A stretch of DNA of 40,931 bases from contig JAADHI010000044.1 in the NCBI GenBank assembly GCA_013151935.1, positions 1 to 40,931 on the forward strand, given 5' to 3'. The notes under the pieces are model-generated. The model was given only the letters and a program-made list of their open reading frames with translations, made no database searches and was not told where the DNA came from. The stretch is from Candidatus Manganitrophaceae bacterium. Its GTDB lineage: Bacteria; Nitrospirota; Nitrospiria; SBBL01; JAADHI01. Both the position numbers and the translations under genes were made by a program. Below, piece by piece: positions 24,861-32,644 of the stretch (position 1 is the stretch's first letter; every line of letters begins with the position of its first letter).

Positions 24861-25986
24861 TGAATACCACCAAATTGTCGCGATGAATCACCTCATCAGC
24901 CCCTTTATAACCGAGTAAGTTCTCGATCTGGCTCGAACGACACCCCTTGATTTTCATCATCTCAGAAGCATTATAATTCGTCAAGCCGATTGCCACGACT
25001 TTGCGTTCCGGGGAAAGACAACGCAAAGCATCCCCTACTTCAAAATCGCCATCAACAGCAGCAATGCCAGAAGGTAGCAAAGAACGTCCATTTTTTGTAA
25101 TGGCCGCAACAGCTCCCCCATCTAAAAAAAGCGCTCCCTTGGGTTTTAGTGAAGATGCAATCCAGTGTTTTCGAGAAGAACGCCGTGTTGTCTCCGGCAA
25201 AAAAAGTGTGCCATGGACTTCGCCTGCAAAGGATTTTTGCATCAAACCTTTTGTGAGGCCATTTAAAAGGAGTGTTGTCACGCCGTAAGCTGCGACCTTA
25301 CGGGCCATCTGCACTTTTGTGAGCATGCCACCCGTACCACCGCGCTGATTTGTGCCACCTGCCATTGCCTCAATTTCATCGGTCACCGATTCCACCAAAG
25401 TCAATTGTTTTGCGGCAGGGTTGAGTCGTGGATCTTCAGAATAAAGCCCATCGACATCTGAAAAGACAATCAAGAGCGAGGCATCCACAAGGTGCGCCAC
25501 TTGTGCAGCCAGGTTATCATTGTCACCCATCTTGATTTCATCCACAGTGACCGTGTCATTTTCATTGATAATGGGCAAAACCTGATGTTCGAGTAGGGTC
25601 ATTAGGGTATTTCGCGCATTGATAAAACGTCTTCTATTTGTAATGCCATCGTGTGTTAAGAGGATTTGAGCCACTTGAAACTTATATGCTGAAAAAAGAC
25701 GCTCATAAGCCCACATCAAACAACTTTGCCCCACCGCAGCAGCGGCCTGTTTCATCGGGATACTTTTCGGCAGCTCAGAAAGCCCCAACTTTTCAGCACC
25801 ACAGAGCACTGCACCAGAAGACACAAGCAACAATTCATGACCCGCATCGCGTAACAAAGCCATTTCTCCTGCAATTTCCGAAAGACGGGCTTCGTTCAAA
25901 CCTTTGTCATGAGAGGCAATGACATTGCTCCCAATTTTAATAACAATGCGTTTATTTTTATGTAAATCCTGACGATGAGACGACAT
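24847..25986 (-). CDS. proB: Glutamate 5-kinase with C-terminal PUA domain
   Basis: 379 residues. The amino-acid-kinase domain (about 1-260) has RIVIKIGSNVIA, LLVSSGAV, INENDTVTVDEIKMGDNDNLAAQVA (substrate and ATP contacts) and FSDVDGLYSEDPR. The PUA domain (about 280-375) includes GALFLDGGAVAAI and PSGIAAVDGDFEVGDAL. ProB phosphorylates glutamate as the first step to proline and is normally inhibited by proline. It is complete, while proA, which overlaps its last 14 nt, is broken. The start ATG overlaps the obgE stop (TAATG), indicating coupled translation. Confidence 0.97.
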   Translation of the reverse strand: MSSHRQDLHKNKRIVIKIGSNVIASHDKGLNEARLSEIAGEMALLRDAGHELLLVSSGAVLCGAEKLGLSELPKSIPMKQAAAAVGQSCLMWAYERLFSAYKFQVAQILLTHDGITNRRRFINARNTLMTLLEHQVLPIINENDTVTVDEIKMGDNDNLAAQVAHLVDASLLIVFSDVDGLYSEDPRLNPAAKQLTLVESVTDEIEAMAGGTNQRGGTGGMLTKVQMARKVAAYGVTTLLLNGLTKGLMQKSFAGEVHGTLFLPETTRRSSRKHWIASSLKPKGALFLDGGAVAAITKNGRSLLPSGIAAVDGDFEVGDALRCLSPERKVVAIGLTNYNASEMMKIKGCRSSQIENLLGYKGADEVIHRDNLVVFNGIV

Positions 25987-27044
25987 TACGAAACCTCATC
26001 TGCGTCTGATTTCAAAACTGTGGCCTGCGTTTTTCTGTATTTCACAACGGCAAGACCCAATGTGCGAATTAAGGGTTGAACACCCACCGCACTTGCGGAA
26101 GAAACCTCAAAAAAAGGAATCTGCCTTCCCTCGCAATACCCACGCAGATGATTCAGCTTTTCACTATCCTCTACAATATCGATCTTTGTCGCTGCAACAA
26201 AAAAGGGTTTTTGAGACATCTTTTCGTCATATTGGATCATTTCATCTCGAATGATCTCAAAATCAGTCACCGGGTCATTCATCGCCATAATAGATACATC
26301 CACTAAATGTAGCAGTACCGTTGTACGTTCCAAATGTTTTAAAAAACGAATCCCTAAACCCTTGCCTTCATGCGCACCTTCAATCAAACCTGGCACATCG
26401 GCAATCGTCACATGAAAGGCCCGTCTTTTTGCATCATGCCAAGTCGCAACGCCTAAATTGGGATGTAAAGTCGTAAAAGGATAAGCCCCGACTTTGGGAT
26501 TCGCGCGTGTCATTGCCGCCATCAAAGAAGACTTTCCCGCATTTGGGAAACCCACCAATGCCACATCGGCTAACAACTTCAACTCTAAAGTCAGCCAGCG
26601 CGATTCACCCGGCTCACCCGGCTCCGCATCAACAGGGGCCTGACGAACAGCCGTCTTAAAACGTGAATTGCCTCGCCCCCCCTTGCCTCCCTTTGCAGCC
26701 ACCATGCGCTGGCCCGGCATCACGAGATCGCCCAGCATTTCTCCTGTCTTAAAGTCACGAACCAAAGTCCCTACAGGCACAGCAATCACCCGATCTTCAC
26801 TACCCCGACCGGAAGAATTATGACCACTACCGTGCCCCCCGTGTTTTACGACATAGTGTTGCTGATAGCGCAAATCAACCAAGGTCGAAAGTTGCGGATC
26901 GACCTCAAAAATAATATTACCGCCTCGGCCACCATCCCCACCATCCGGGCCCCCCTGGGGGACAAACTTCTCACGGCGAAAACTGACACAACCATCGCCG
27001 CCGTCGCCAGCCTCAACATATATTTTGACTTGATCAACAAACAT
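25986..27044 (-). CDS. obgE: Obg-family GTPase (ribosome assembly/stress)
   Basis: 352 residues from ATG 27044 (a GTG at 27071 extends the frame but GGAGG lies upstream of the ATG, and Obg proteins start MFVDQVKI). The glycine-rich Obg fold fills about 1-157 (AGDGGDGCVSFRREKFVPQGG...), then the G domain: G1 GFPNAGKSS, G3 DVPGLIEGAHEGKGLG, G4 ATKID, G5 VSSAS. The protein binds 50S subunits and takes part in their assembly. It belongs to the classic rplU-rpmA-obgE order; the 142-nt gap before it contains a strong hairpin that may lower read-through from the ribosomal genes. Confidence 0.98.
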   Translation of the reverse strand: MFVDQVKIYVEAGDGGDGCVSFRREKFVPQGGPDGGDGGRGGNIIFEVDPQLSTLVDLRYQQHYVVKHGGHGSGHNSSGRGSEDRVIAVPVGTLVRDFKTGEMLGDLVMPGQRMVAAKGGKGGRGNSRFKTAVRQAPVDAEPGEPGESRWLTLELKLLADVALVGFPNAGKSSLMAAMTRANPKVGAYPFTTLHPNLGVATWHDAKRRAFHVTIADVPGLIEGAHEGKGLGIRFLKHLERTTVLLHLVDVSIMAMNDPVTDFEIIRDEMIQYDEKMSQKPFFVAATKIDIVEDSEKLNHLRGYCEGRQIPFFEVSSASAVGVQPLIRTLGLAVVKYRKTQATVLKSDADEVS

Positions 27045-27099
27045 GATGCGTAAAAAAACCTCCGAAGACACCGCCAGTGCAGGTCATCAAGCTATTTTA

Positions 27100-27136
27100 G
27101 GAAGCCCTGATTAGGCCAAGCTTAATCAGGGCTTCC
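27100..27136 (-). terminator. 14-bp hairpin between rpmA and obgE
   Basis: GGAAGCCCTGATTA (27100-27113) pairs perfectly with TAATCAGGGCTTCC (27123-27136) around a 9-nt loop. On the minus strand it is followed by TAAAATAG, not a true U-run, so it is more likely a partial terminator, processing site or attenuator between the ribosomal protein genes and obgE. Confidence 0.55.
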
Positions 27137-27186
27137 TTCAAGAGAGTTCGTGAAAATAACGAAAGGAAAAAATAAAGTCAGAGATT

Positions 27187-27447
27187 TTAAACTGTGGGAG
27201 GGTAAATTGAAACCTGTTTTTTATCGCGTCTGTAGCGTTCAAAGGTCACAACGCCTGTGATCTTAGCAAAAAGCGTATCGTCTTTTCCAATACCGACATT
27301 TGTACCGGGATGAATTTTAGTCCCCCTTTGTCGCACAAGAATGTTTCCCGCCAATACATGCTCCCCACCAAAGCGTTTTACACCAAGACGCTGTGCATTA
27401 CTGTCACGACCATTTCGAGACGAGCCAACCCCTTTTTTATGGGCCAT
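27187..27447 (-). CDS. rpmA: 50S ribosomal protein L27
   Basis: 86 residues, normal length, starting [20 protein letters not shown], whose N-terminal tail reaches the peptidyl transferase centre. [20 protein letters not shown] and [19 protein letters not shown] complete the family pattern. No Firmicute-like N-terminal extension is present. It begins 3 nt after the L21 stop and is co-transcribed with it. Confidence 0.99.
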   Translation of the reverse strand: MAHKKGVGSSRNGRDSNAQRLGVKRFGGEHVLAGNILVRQRGTKIHPGTNVGIGKDDTLFAKITGVVTFERYRRDKKQVSIYPPTV

Positions 27448-27450
27448 ATC

Positions 27451-27765
27451 TTACTCCTTTACAATTTCCGAGATTTTAAGACGTGTAAACAATTGCCGGT
27501 GTCCTCGGCTTTTGCGATAATTCTTCCGCCGCTTCTTTTTAAAGACAATGATTTTTTTTCCGCGGCCTTGCTCAAGCACTTCTCCGATAACCTTTACATT
27601 TTTCAGGGCTTCGGGATCAACGATCACACCGTCTTCATCCTGTAAGAAAAGCACAGACTGAAAGGTCAGCGAATCGCCCACTTTGGCCTCGTATTTTTCG
27701 ACATCAATGATATCTCCGGCGGACACCCGAATCTGGCGTCCCCCCGCTTCCATTACTGCACGCAT
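27451..27765 (-). CDS. rplU: 50S ribosomal protein L21
   Basis: 104 residues from ATG 27765 (MRAVMEAGGRQIRVSAGD), preceded by GAGGGAAG; the open frame continues upstream to 27804 but family members start here. The C-terminus VFKKKRRKNYRKSRGHRQLFTRLKI is the rRNA-binding KRRK..RGHRQ signature. First gene of the rplU-rpmA-obgE run, with a promoter about 50-80 nt upstream. Confidence 0.98.
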   Translation of the reverse strand: MRAVMEAGGRQIRVSAGDIIDVEKYEAKVGDSLTFQSVLFLQDEDGVIVDPEALKNVKVIGEVLEQGRGKKIIVFKKKRRKNYRKSRGHRQLFTRLKISEIVKE

Positions 27766-27814
27766 CTTGCTTCCCTCACAAAAATCCAGATAAAACCAGT
27801 TCACAAAGGATGAA

Positions 27815-27844
27815 TTTCTACCATAACTGACTTGGAACTGTCAA
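27815..27844 (-). promoter_or_regulatory. Sigma70-type promoter of rplU
   Basis: On the minus strand TTGACA (27844-27839) is followed after 18 nt by TAGAAA (27820-27815). The -35 is a perfect match and the -10 matches 4 of 6. It would start transcription near 27808, giving a leader of about 43 nt before the L21 start, in the 91-nt gap after the barrel gene. Confidence 0.6.
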
Positions 27845-27856
27845 GAAAGCCTGAGA

Positions 27857-29209
27857 TTAAAAACTATAACGGAGTGCTGTATAAATGCGATCATTCTTGT
27901 CAAAAAAGCCGATAAAGCGAAAATCATCTTGTTGGATGTTCCCTTCTTTACCTTCAAAGATATCAGCCCCGAAAGACAACATCAACTGGTCATTCCATCG
28001 ATAATTCACCCGTGGACGTATCAAAAACTCTTCGTCATTGACAATATAAATTGCCAATAGTTTGAGGATAAATCGTTCGTTCATAAGGGTTTTTCTAAAG
28101 GTCACACTCGCCCCTGAGTCCAATTCATCGGCAATAATCTCATCTTTATGGTTTTGAATCCATTGCTGGGAAAACTGAAAAAAAGTTTCCACACCCAAAG
28201 GCGCACGCGTATCCCAGCCTAAGGCGTATTTCACTTGAGGCCGCACAAGCTCTGTTTCTGTCGCCGAAGCAAAAGTCCCAAAGGCGCGACCGTCCACATA
28301 GGCGAACTCGCCCTTGACAAGCTCACTGCCCAAACTTTTTGTAAATGCCAAACCAAAGGTTTTAATACGATGATAACGGGGCGAGGCATTCGAGCCCAGC
28401 CCACCCCCTCCAAATCCAAAAAGCGTTTGTGAAGCCGTGGGAAAATCATCCCAGCCATCAAAATAAGTAAACGCCAAATCAAAACCTGCTAAATTCATTG
28501 AAAAGCGAATCCCCATCTCTGTCTGTGCAAAGGTCTTCGCAGGCCTTTCCAAACCTGGAGGCTTTTGAAATTGCTCAAATTCCGTCCCTTCTGCGGCAGG
28601 TTTATGAAAAACAACCTCTGGGATCCAAACAAATTGCAGCGTGGATTTTTCGAAATAATGATCGATTTTTAACATCCAAAGCGGGATGTATCTATCGGTC
28701 AACTCCCTTAAGATAAATTCACTGAAGTCCAGGGGATTTAATTCGTCTGTAATGCGAAACCCTTCGATCACTCCCCAACGAATAATCTGTTTACCAATAC
28801 GTAGATCCGTATTTTCAAGTGATAAGTCACCATAAAGCTCACGGAAATCCATATCAAATGCACTGGCATCTTCCACCACTCCAGGACTGCTGGATGCAAA
28901 ACGGTCTTGAAAAGGGTTGGTTACTGTGAGGTTTTGCAAATCATAAATCGGCTCATAGGACATTCGGCCAATCGCCGTAAACCGAAGGCTATAAGAGTAA
29001 CGGTAGCGGGCCTCCAACTGATAAAAAGTCAGTAACTTCGTAAAAGCAGGCGCAGATGCAACACGATAGGCCGTCTCCTGCTGAATAAAATGTTGAAGCT
29101 CAAGTCCCTCTGGAAGCAGTTTTGCAGAAACGGGTCTTAAATAAACACTCAAAAAAAAGCAAGCCATAGAAAGCAGAATATATTTAAAAAAAAATGAGAA
29201 TCGCGTCAC
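27857..29209 (-). CDS. DUF1302-like outer-membrane beta-barrel protein
   Basis: 450 residues with a signal peptide (hydrophobic YILLSMACFFLSVYL, cleaved near PVSA). The mature part has alternating hydrophobic/polar strands with many aromatic residues and ends in YTALRYSF with a C-terminal Phe, as outer-membrane barrels do. The motif LRIGKQIIRWGVIEGFRITDELNPLDFSEF (about 133-162) matches the GKQ..WGE...D.iNPLD signature I know from DUF1302 proteins. Function is unknown; DUF1302 genes often accompany RND/MMPL transporters and DUF1329 proteins, and an MMPL gene lies 4.6 kb away here (loose context). Start is GTG 29209, 15 nt after the stop of the upstream DUF4124 gene, so they are probably one operon. 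Confidence 0.75.
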   Translation of the reverse strand: MTRFSFFFKYILLSMACFFLSVYLRPVSAKLLPEGLELQHFIQQETAYRVASAPAFTKLLTFYQLEARYRYSYSLRFTAIGRMSYEPIYDLQNLTVTNPFQDRFASSSPGVVEDASAFDMDFRELYGDLSLENTDLRIGKQIIRWGVIEGFRITDELNPLDFSEFILRELTDRYIPLWMLKIDHYFEKSTLQFVWIPEVVFHKPAAEGTEFEQFQKPPGLERPAKTFAQTEMGIRFSMNLAGFDLAFTYFDGWDDFPTASQTLFGFGGGGLGSNASPRYHRIKTFGLAFTKSLGSELVKGEFAYVDGRAFGTFASATETELVRPQVKYALGWDTRAPLGVETFFQFSQQWIQNHKDEIIADELDSGASVTFRKTLMNERFILKLLAIYIVNDEEFLIRPRVNYRWNDQLMLSFGADIFEGKEGNIQQDDFRFIGFFDKNDRIYTALRYSF

Positions 29210-29223
29210 AATTTGATCCGAGC

Positions 29224-29958
29224 TTAACTGCCATCCATGCCATTGAGGAGGGCTTCGCGTTGTTTTGTCCTACCGTTGAATTGATCCACAACATCTTGTG
29301 TTTGTTGTAGTATTTCCCCTGGCGTCGTCATCTGATCCATCTGGAGATTTTTCTCCGATAAATCTCCAGATGGATCAAAATTAAGCACCGTTTTACTCAG
29401 CCAGGACAGGTATAATAAATAAATGCCACTAAAAATTACAATCACCACAGCAAACTTCATCACAATTTTAGTGACAAAACCACCCGTAAAGCGCTTGAGG
29501 AGTTTTGAAAAAATAAAAAATCCTGCGATCCCCGCCACCGCGTAAACAATCAATGATGTGGTCTGGTCTTCAATAAAAGACGCGAACAAGTCTTTCCCCT
29601 GACGGACCGCTTCTGCCCCTACGGCCTTTATATTTTCTTCCGTCACAAATTCTTTTAAAGCCGCCTTTTGTTCTTCCCCCAAAGCCTCTACTTCAGAAGC
29701 GGATTTCGTTGTCTGCTCGGAGATTTTCTCGGCAGCGTCCTTGATTTCAAAATTCACTTCTTCCATTTTTTCGCGCTGATCTTTCGGCACATCCTTCAGG
29801 TTTTGCGTGATGACGACCGTCCCATTTTTGTCCACATATTTGTAAAAAATTTCCGATTGGGCCAAAACCTGACTTGAAAAAAATAGTACGGCAAGGCATA
29901 TAAAAACACGAACCATTTTGGGGAGAAGATCCATATTCAATTTTTCATTGAAAATCAT
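29224..29958 (-). CDS. DUF4124-containing membrane protein
   Basis: 244 residues. A signal peptide (about 1-33, ending SQVLAQS) is followed by a DUF4124-type segment, FYKYVDKNGTVVITQNLKDVP, a likely beta-hairpin unit. A charged helical region (about 60-130) leads to two membrane helices (about 138-156 and 170-190) flanking a short basic loop with a second polar tail after them. The layout suggests a periplasmic sensor or linker domain tethered in the inner membrane. It precedes the DUF1302 barrel gene by 14 nt. Function unknown. Start ATG 29958; ATG 29934 is an alternative that lacks a ribosome site. Confidence 0.7.
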   Translation of the reverse strand: MIFNEKLNMDLLPKMVRVFICLAVLFFSSQVLAQSEIFYKYVDKNGTVVITQNLKDVPKDQREKMEEVNFEIKDAAEKISEQTTKSASEVEALGEEQKAALKEFVTEENIKAVGAEAVRQGKDLFASFIEDQTTSLIVYAVAGIAGFFIFSKLLKRFTGGFVTKIVMKFAVVIVIFSGIYLLYLSWLSKTVLNFDPSGDLSEKNLQMDQMTTPGEILQQTQDVVDQFNGRTKQREALLNGMDGS

Positions 29959-30073
29959 GGCAATTTACGGCTCCGACAACAAGCGCCACTAAGAACGGCC
30001 TCTTTCAGTTTCAATAGTACACTGCACACCCAAATGTGTCATATTCCCGAATACATGAGGAGAAGATCAGGCG

Positions 30074-30541
30074 ATGAAAATCAATTTTACAAAAAAAGAA
30101 TACCGACGCCTGCTCGATATGTTGGATATTTCAGAGTGGATTATGACGGCCTTTGAGACAGAACCATCAAAAGCCATCAAAAAATACGACGCGCTTCATC
30201 AAAAGATATTGGCCTTTTCAAAAACAATGGATTGTGAAGATATTATCAAACAGGACGAAACACTGGGAGCCTACTACCCCACATACGAATACGAAGAATC
30301 AGAACACCGACAATATATCGAAAATTACGATGAAGATACTTTTTGGGAAACATTGTCCCGTCGATTGTCCCACAAAGATTTGCTCGCACAAATCGGCGAA
30401 AAAGAATACGAGGCCTTAGATACCGAGGAACGCTTTTTAAAGCTGGGAGAGTTGGAGAGTATCTACGAGGCCGAATTTGAAAAAAACGGCGTTAAAAACC
30501 TAAAGATCGAAAAAAAAGCAAAACTTAGATCGGTAGATTGA
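30074..30541 (+). CDS. Small acidic hypothetical protein
   Basis: 155 residues, rich in Glu, Asp, Lys and Tyr, no signal peptide or membrane helix. It starts MKINFTKKEYRRLLDMLDISEWIMTAF and predicts as all-helical. The mid-part has a run of acidic and aromatic residues (YYPTYEYEESEHRQYIENYDE) and a later ERFLKLGELESIYEAEFEKNGV. I have the impression of a widespread conserved hypothetical family with this N-terminus, but cannot name it. ATG 30074 is preceded by GAGGAGAAG at somewhat long spacing. It is divergent from the DUF4124 gene and convergent with tRNA-Gln. Confidence 0.7.
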   Translation: MKINFTKKEYRRLLDMLDISEWIMTAFETEPSKAIKKYDALHQKILAFSKTMDCEDIIKQDETLGAYYPTYEYEESEHRQYIENYDEDTFWETLSRRLSHKDLLAQIGEKEYEALDTEERFLKLGELESIYEAEFEKNGVKNLKIEKKAKLRSVD

Positions 30542-30574
30542 AGGGGGTTGGCCTAAAGGATTTTAAGCACAATC

Positions 30575-30648
30575 TGGCTGGGGGACAAGGGGTCGAACCT
30601 TGATTAACAGAGTCAGAGTCTGCCGTCCTGCCATTAGACGATCCCCCA
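30575..30648 (-). tRNA. tRNA-Gln (anticodon CUG)
   Basis: A full cloverleaf on the minus strand: acceptor stem TGGGGGA/TCCCCCA, D-arm with GTCTAATGGCAGGAC, anticodon arm GCAGA-CTCTGAC-TCTGT with anticodon CTG, five-base variable loop, T-arm CAAGG-TTCGACC-CCTTG, discriminator G and an encoded CCA. It reads CAG codons. The T-G opening pair position and G discriminator are usual for bacterial tRNA-Gln. Confidence 0.95.
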
Positions 30649-30676
30649 GTGAAAAAAAGGTATATAAGATAAGGGG

Positions 30677-30705
30677 ACTTTAATCAAAAGCGGCATTTCT
30701 GTCAA
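30677..30705 (-). promoter_or_regulatory. Candidate promoter of tRNA-Gln
   Basis: On the minus strand TTGACA (30705-30700) is followed after 17 nt by TAAAGT (30682-30677), with the tRNA beginning 28 nt downstream. The -35 is perfect and the spacing ideal; the -10 matches 4 of 6. Confidence 0.55.
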
Positions 30706-30822
30706 GACGATTTTTGATGAATGAGACATTCTAAATACTGACGGGTCTGATTCATTTTTTGATTTATTTAAAATTAAAAACATCCGCCTCGAAAAATAAA
30801 TCCCCCTCATCCTCCAGTAAAG

Positions 30823-31141
30823 CTACACCTAGTGTAGTGTCCTAAACTGAGCTCACCAATGAAAGTGACTGCGGAGCTCTATCCACTTTTTCGAGAATCC
30901 TGCTGGCTGATTTTGTCCACACAAAGGGCTTCGATTTATCATTCATGATGATCAATATATGTTTGTGTGTCGCGTAATTGTCTACGATGTGTAAATGTTC
31001 AGTTTTGACGAAGTCTCTTTCTTGACTGTTTTCAAGAAGGATAAAAATTCTTTATGACGATGGCGCTTTTTGCATTCGCCGATCACTTCCCCTGTCGCAG
31101 TATTCAGTGCCGCAAACAATGTGCTCGTACCATGACGTTTA
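30823..31141 (-). mobile_element. Decayed IS630-family transposase remnant
   Basis: On the minus strand from 31140 the translation KRHGTSTLFAALNTATGEVIG resembles IS630 transposases after the first catalytic Asp. The frame then breaks near 31010 and continues as KTEHLHIVDNYATHKH, the segment with the second catalytic Asp. It jumps directly to NDKSKPFVWTKSASRILEKV, which is the family's C-terminus, ending at TAG 30841. The N-terminal half and about 70 central residues (including the third catalytic acid) are missing, so it cannot transpose. CTACAC-CTA-GTGTAG at 30823-30837 may mark the outer end. Its inner edge meets the 3' end of the CDP-alcohol phosphatidyltransferase gene. Confidence 0.8.
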
Positions 31142-31798
31142 TAATAGAAGTTTCCAGCCGTAAATGGCTGTCATTCCAATCGTGTAGACAGCGAGAATAA
31201 AAACATTGTTTGGATTTCCAGAAAGTTTAGGTGTTTTTATTTTTGACACATTTAGGGCAGCGAGTCCGAGTCCGCTTGCATAGAGAATAACAGAAAAAAT
31301 CCCGTGATTAAAAATCACCTCGAATAAAAATATGAACACAAGGAATATATTGTTGTTATCAAGAGCCAGCCCCGTGTACTTGGTTCCGTCAGCAAGACCG
31401 AAAGTAGAGAAATAACTGAGTCGCAGTGCACTGGCTGCAAGCATTAGGAATGCACCGGGCAGATAGATCATCTCAAAATTGCCATAACTTACAAGCAGAA
31501 TGGCAGGTGTGACACCATAACTAACAATGTCGATTAATACATCAAGTTGCCCTCCAAAAACACGGTCATTACCGCTACGTCCTTTCATCCTACGCGCAAT
31601 AAGACCGTCGGCCCAATCAAAAGCAACGGCCCAGATCATTCCAATCATTACTGCGCTGTAAAGTCCTGTAATACTGAAGTAAATAGCAAAAAGGCTACAA
31701 GCCAATCCAGACAGAGAACAAATATTGGGCCAGTCTTTCGCATAGGAGAGAATGGAATTGGGCTGTAATTTTTGAGATCCAGTGTTTTCGGCTGTCAT
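31139..31798 (-). CDS. CDP-alcohol phosphatidyltransferase (PssA-like)
   Basis: 219 residues, mostly membrane helices, with the family's metal and nucleotide motif DWADGLIARR...GGQLDVLIDIVSYG (about 61-95): DG-x2-AR, then G-x3-D-x3-D. The linker between AR and G is about 12 residues, longer than the common 8. The closest match by eye is phosphatidylserine synthase, which joins CDP-diacylglycerol to serine, but the alcohol cannot be fixed. ATG 31798 has AAAGG upstream. The stop TAA lies exactly where the IS630 remnant begins, so the last few residues may come from the insertion. It is divergent from a cytidylyltransferase gene, with a repeat element between them. Confidence 0.83.
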   Translation of the reverse strand: MTAENTGSQKLQPNSILSYAKDWPNICSLSGLACSLFAIYFSITGLYSAVMIGMIWAVAFDWADGLIARRMKGRSGNDRVFGGQLDVLIDIVSYGVTPAILLVSYGNFEMIYLPGAFLMLAASALRLSYFSTFGLADGTKYTGLALDNNNIFLVFIFLFEVIFNHGIFSVILYASGLGLAALNVSKIKTPKLSGNPNNVFILAVYTIGMTAIYGWKLLL

Positions 31799-31844
31799 GG
31801 TTTACCTTTTTTTAGGAGAAATTAGAAATAGCTTTAAATCTTGT

Positions 31845-31940
31845 TTGTGTCTCAGGTTGATCCAGAAACTGCAATCTTAAGGTTGTCATTCCTGCTTTCG
31901 CGAGCATGACGTGTTACTCGAATTTCAAACTGAGACACAA
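31845..31940. repeat. MITE-like element with 16-bp terminal inverted repeats
   Basis: TTGTGTCTCAGGTTGA (31845-31860) and TCAAACTGAGACACAA (31925-31940) are inverted copies matching at 15 of 16 positions. They enclose 64 nt that contain a REP-like palindrome. At 96 nt with no coding capacity this looks like a miniature inverted-repeat element, placed between two divergent genes. No clear target duplication was seen. Confidence 0.5.
31885..31910. repeat. Degenerate REP-like palindrome
   Basis: GTCATTCCTGC-TTTC-GCGAGCATGAC is 26 nt, the same length and outer sequence (GTCAT...ATGAC) as the element at 16513, with three mismatched positions in the stem. It sits inside the MITE-like inverted repeat. 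Confidence 0.45.
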
Positions 31941-32022
31941 TCTAAACCTTCAAGATATATTAGTCTATGAGAAAACGTGCTACAGTACCACGTTTCAATG
32001 AATCTAAGGTGACAATCAAATA

Positions 32023-32451
32023 ATGCTGATATACACAGTAGGAACTTGGGATTTATTGCATGTTGGCCACTTGGCATTGCTCCAATATTGCAAAACATTG
32101 GGTGATACCGTGGCGGTTGGCGTTGCTTCAGATGAAGTCGTCGCAAGTTATAAAAAAAATGTCCCTGTTGTTCCTCTTGAACAGAGAATGGAAATGCTGC
32201 GCGCTTTGTGCTGTGTTGATATCGTACGCCCCTACTATGACCTGGAATACAGATCTGCCTGTAAAGAATTGGATGTAGACATTTTCGTTATCGGAGGTGA
32301 TTGGGGCAAATCACCTCATAACCTTGAAGTGGAATTTTTTTTAAAAGCAGCTGGCAAGACCATCATTCAAACTAACTATCATCCTCAAACTTCATCCACA
32401 AAAATAAAAGAAAAAATAGTCGCCCAACTTCAATTTAGTCGCGTAAGTTGA
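32023..32451 (+). CDS. Cytidylyltransferase-like nucleotidyltransferase (TagD/GCT family)
   Basis: 142 residues of the small cytidylyltransferase fold. It opens MLIYTVGTWDLLHVGHLALL with the HxGH motif (His13-Val-Gly-His16), has QRMEMLRALCCVDIV (the RxxxL segment near 56-70), a GGDWGKS loop near 90, and closes with TSSTKIKEKI, the family's S-T-x-I-(K/R) motif. Relatives attach CMP to glycerol-3-phosphate, ethanolamine phosphate or other phosphoalcohols; some adenylylate sugars instead. Divergent placement beside a CDP-alcohol phosphatidyltransferase hints at lipid head-group work, but those two enzymes need not share an intermediate. Weak ribosome site (AAGGTG, long spacing). Confidence 0.85.
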   Translation: MLIYTVGTWDLLHVGHLALLQYCKTLGDTVAVGVASDEVVASYKKNVPVVPLEQRMEMLRALCCVDIVRPYYDLEYRSACKELDVDIFVIGGDWGKSPHNLEVEFFLKAAGKTIIQTNYHPQTSSTKIKEKIVAQLQFSRVS

Positions 32452-32588
32452 GGAACCTGTCATCTGAAGTGTTCAGGGCTGGTCTGTCAATGCAGACCTC
32501 ATCTCTCAAGGGTCTGTTTTTTTAGGCACTTTTTCGTATCATCAAAGAAGGTCAGCACGTCCCCCCATTCCTTCTCATATTTGCGTGC

Positions 32589-32594
32589 TATAAT
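32589..32594 (+). promoter_or_regulatory. Possible -10 box of the GGDEF gene
   Basis: A perfect TATAAT lies 50 nt upstream of the start at 32645. The region 17 nt further upstream is C-rich and has no recognisable -35, so this may need an activator or be chance. Confidence 0.3.
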
Positions 32595-32644
32595 TTCAAT
32601 AGTCATTTTTTCGTCGCCAGTCCTTTTTTATCACGAGGTTGCAC

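Noticed and set aside
16513-31910. CRISPR array from repeated palindromes
   Set aside because: The GTCATTCC elements are single, far apart and differ in sequence, with no regular spacers or cas genes.
32481-32498. Terminator after the cytidylyltransferase gene
   Set aside because: GGTCTG/CAGACC is only a 6-bp stem with a 6-nt loop and no U-run directly after it.
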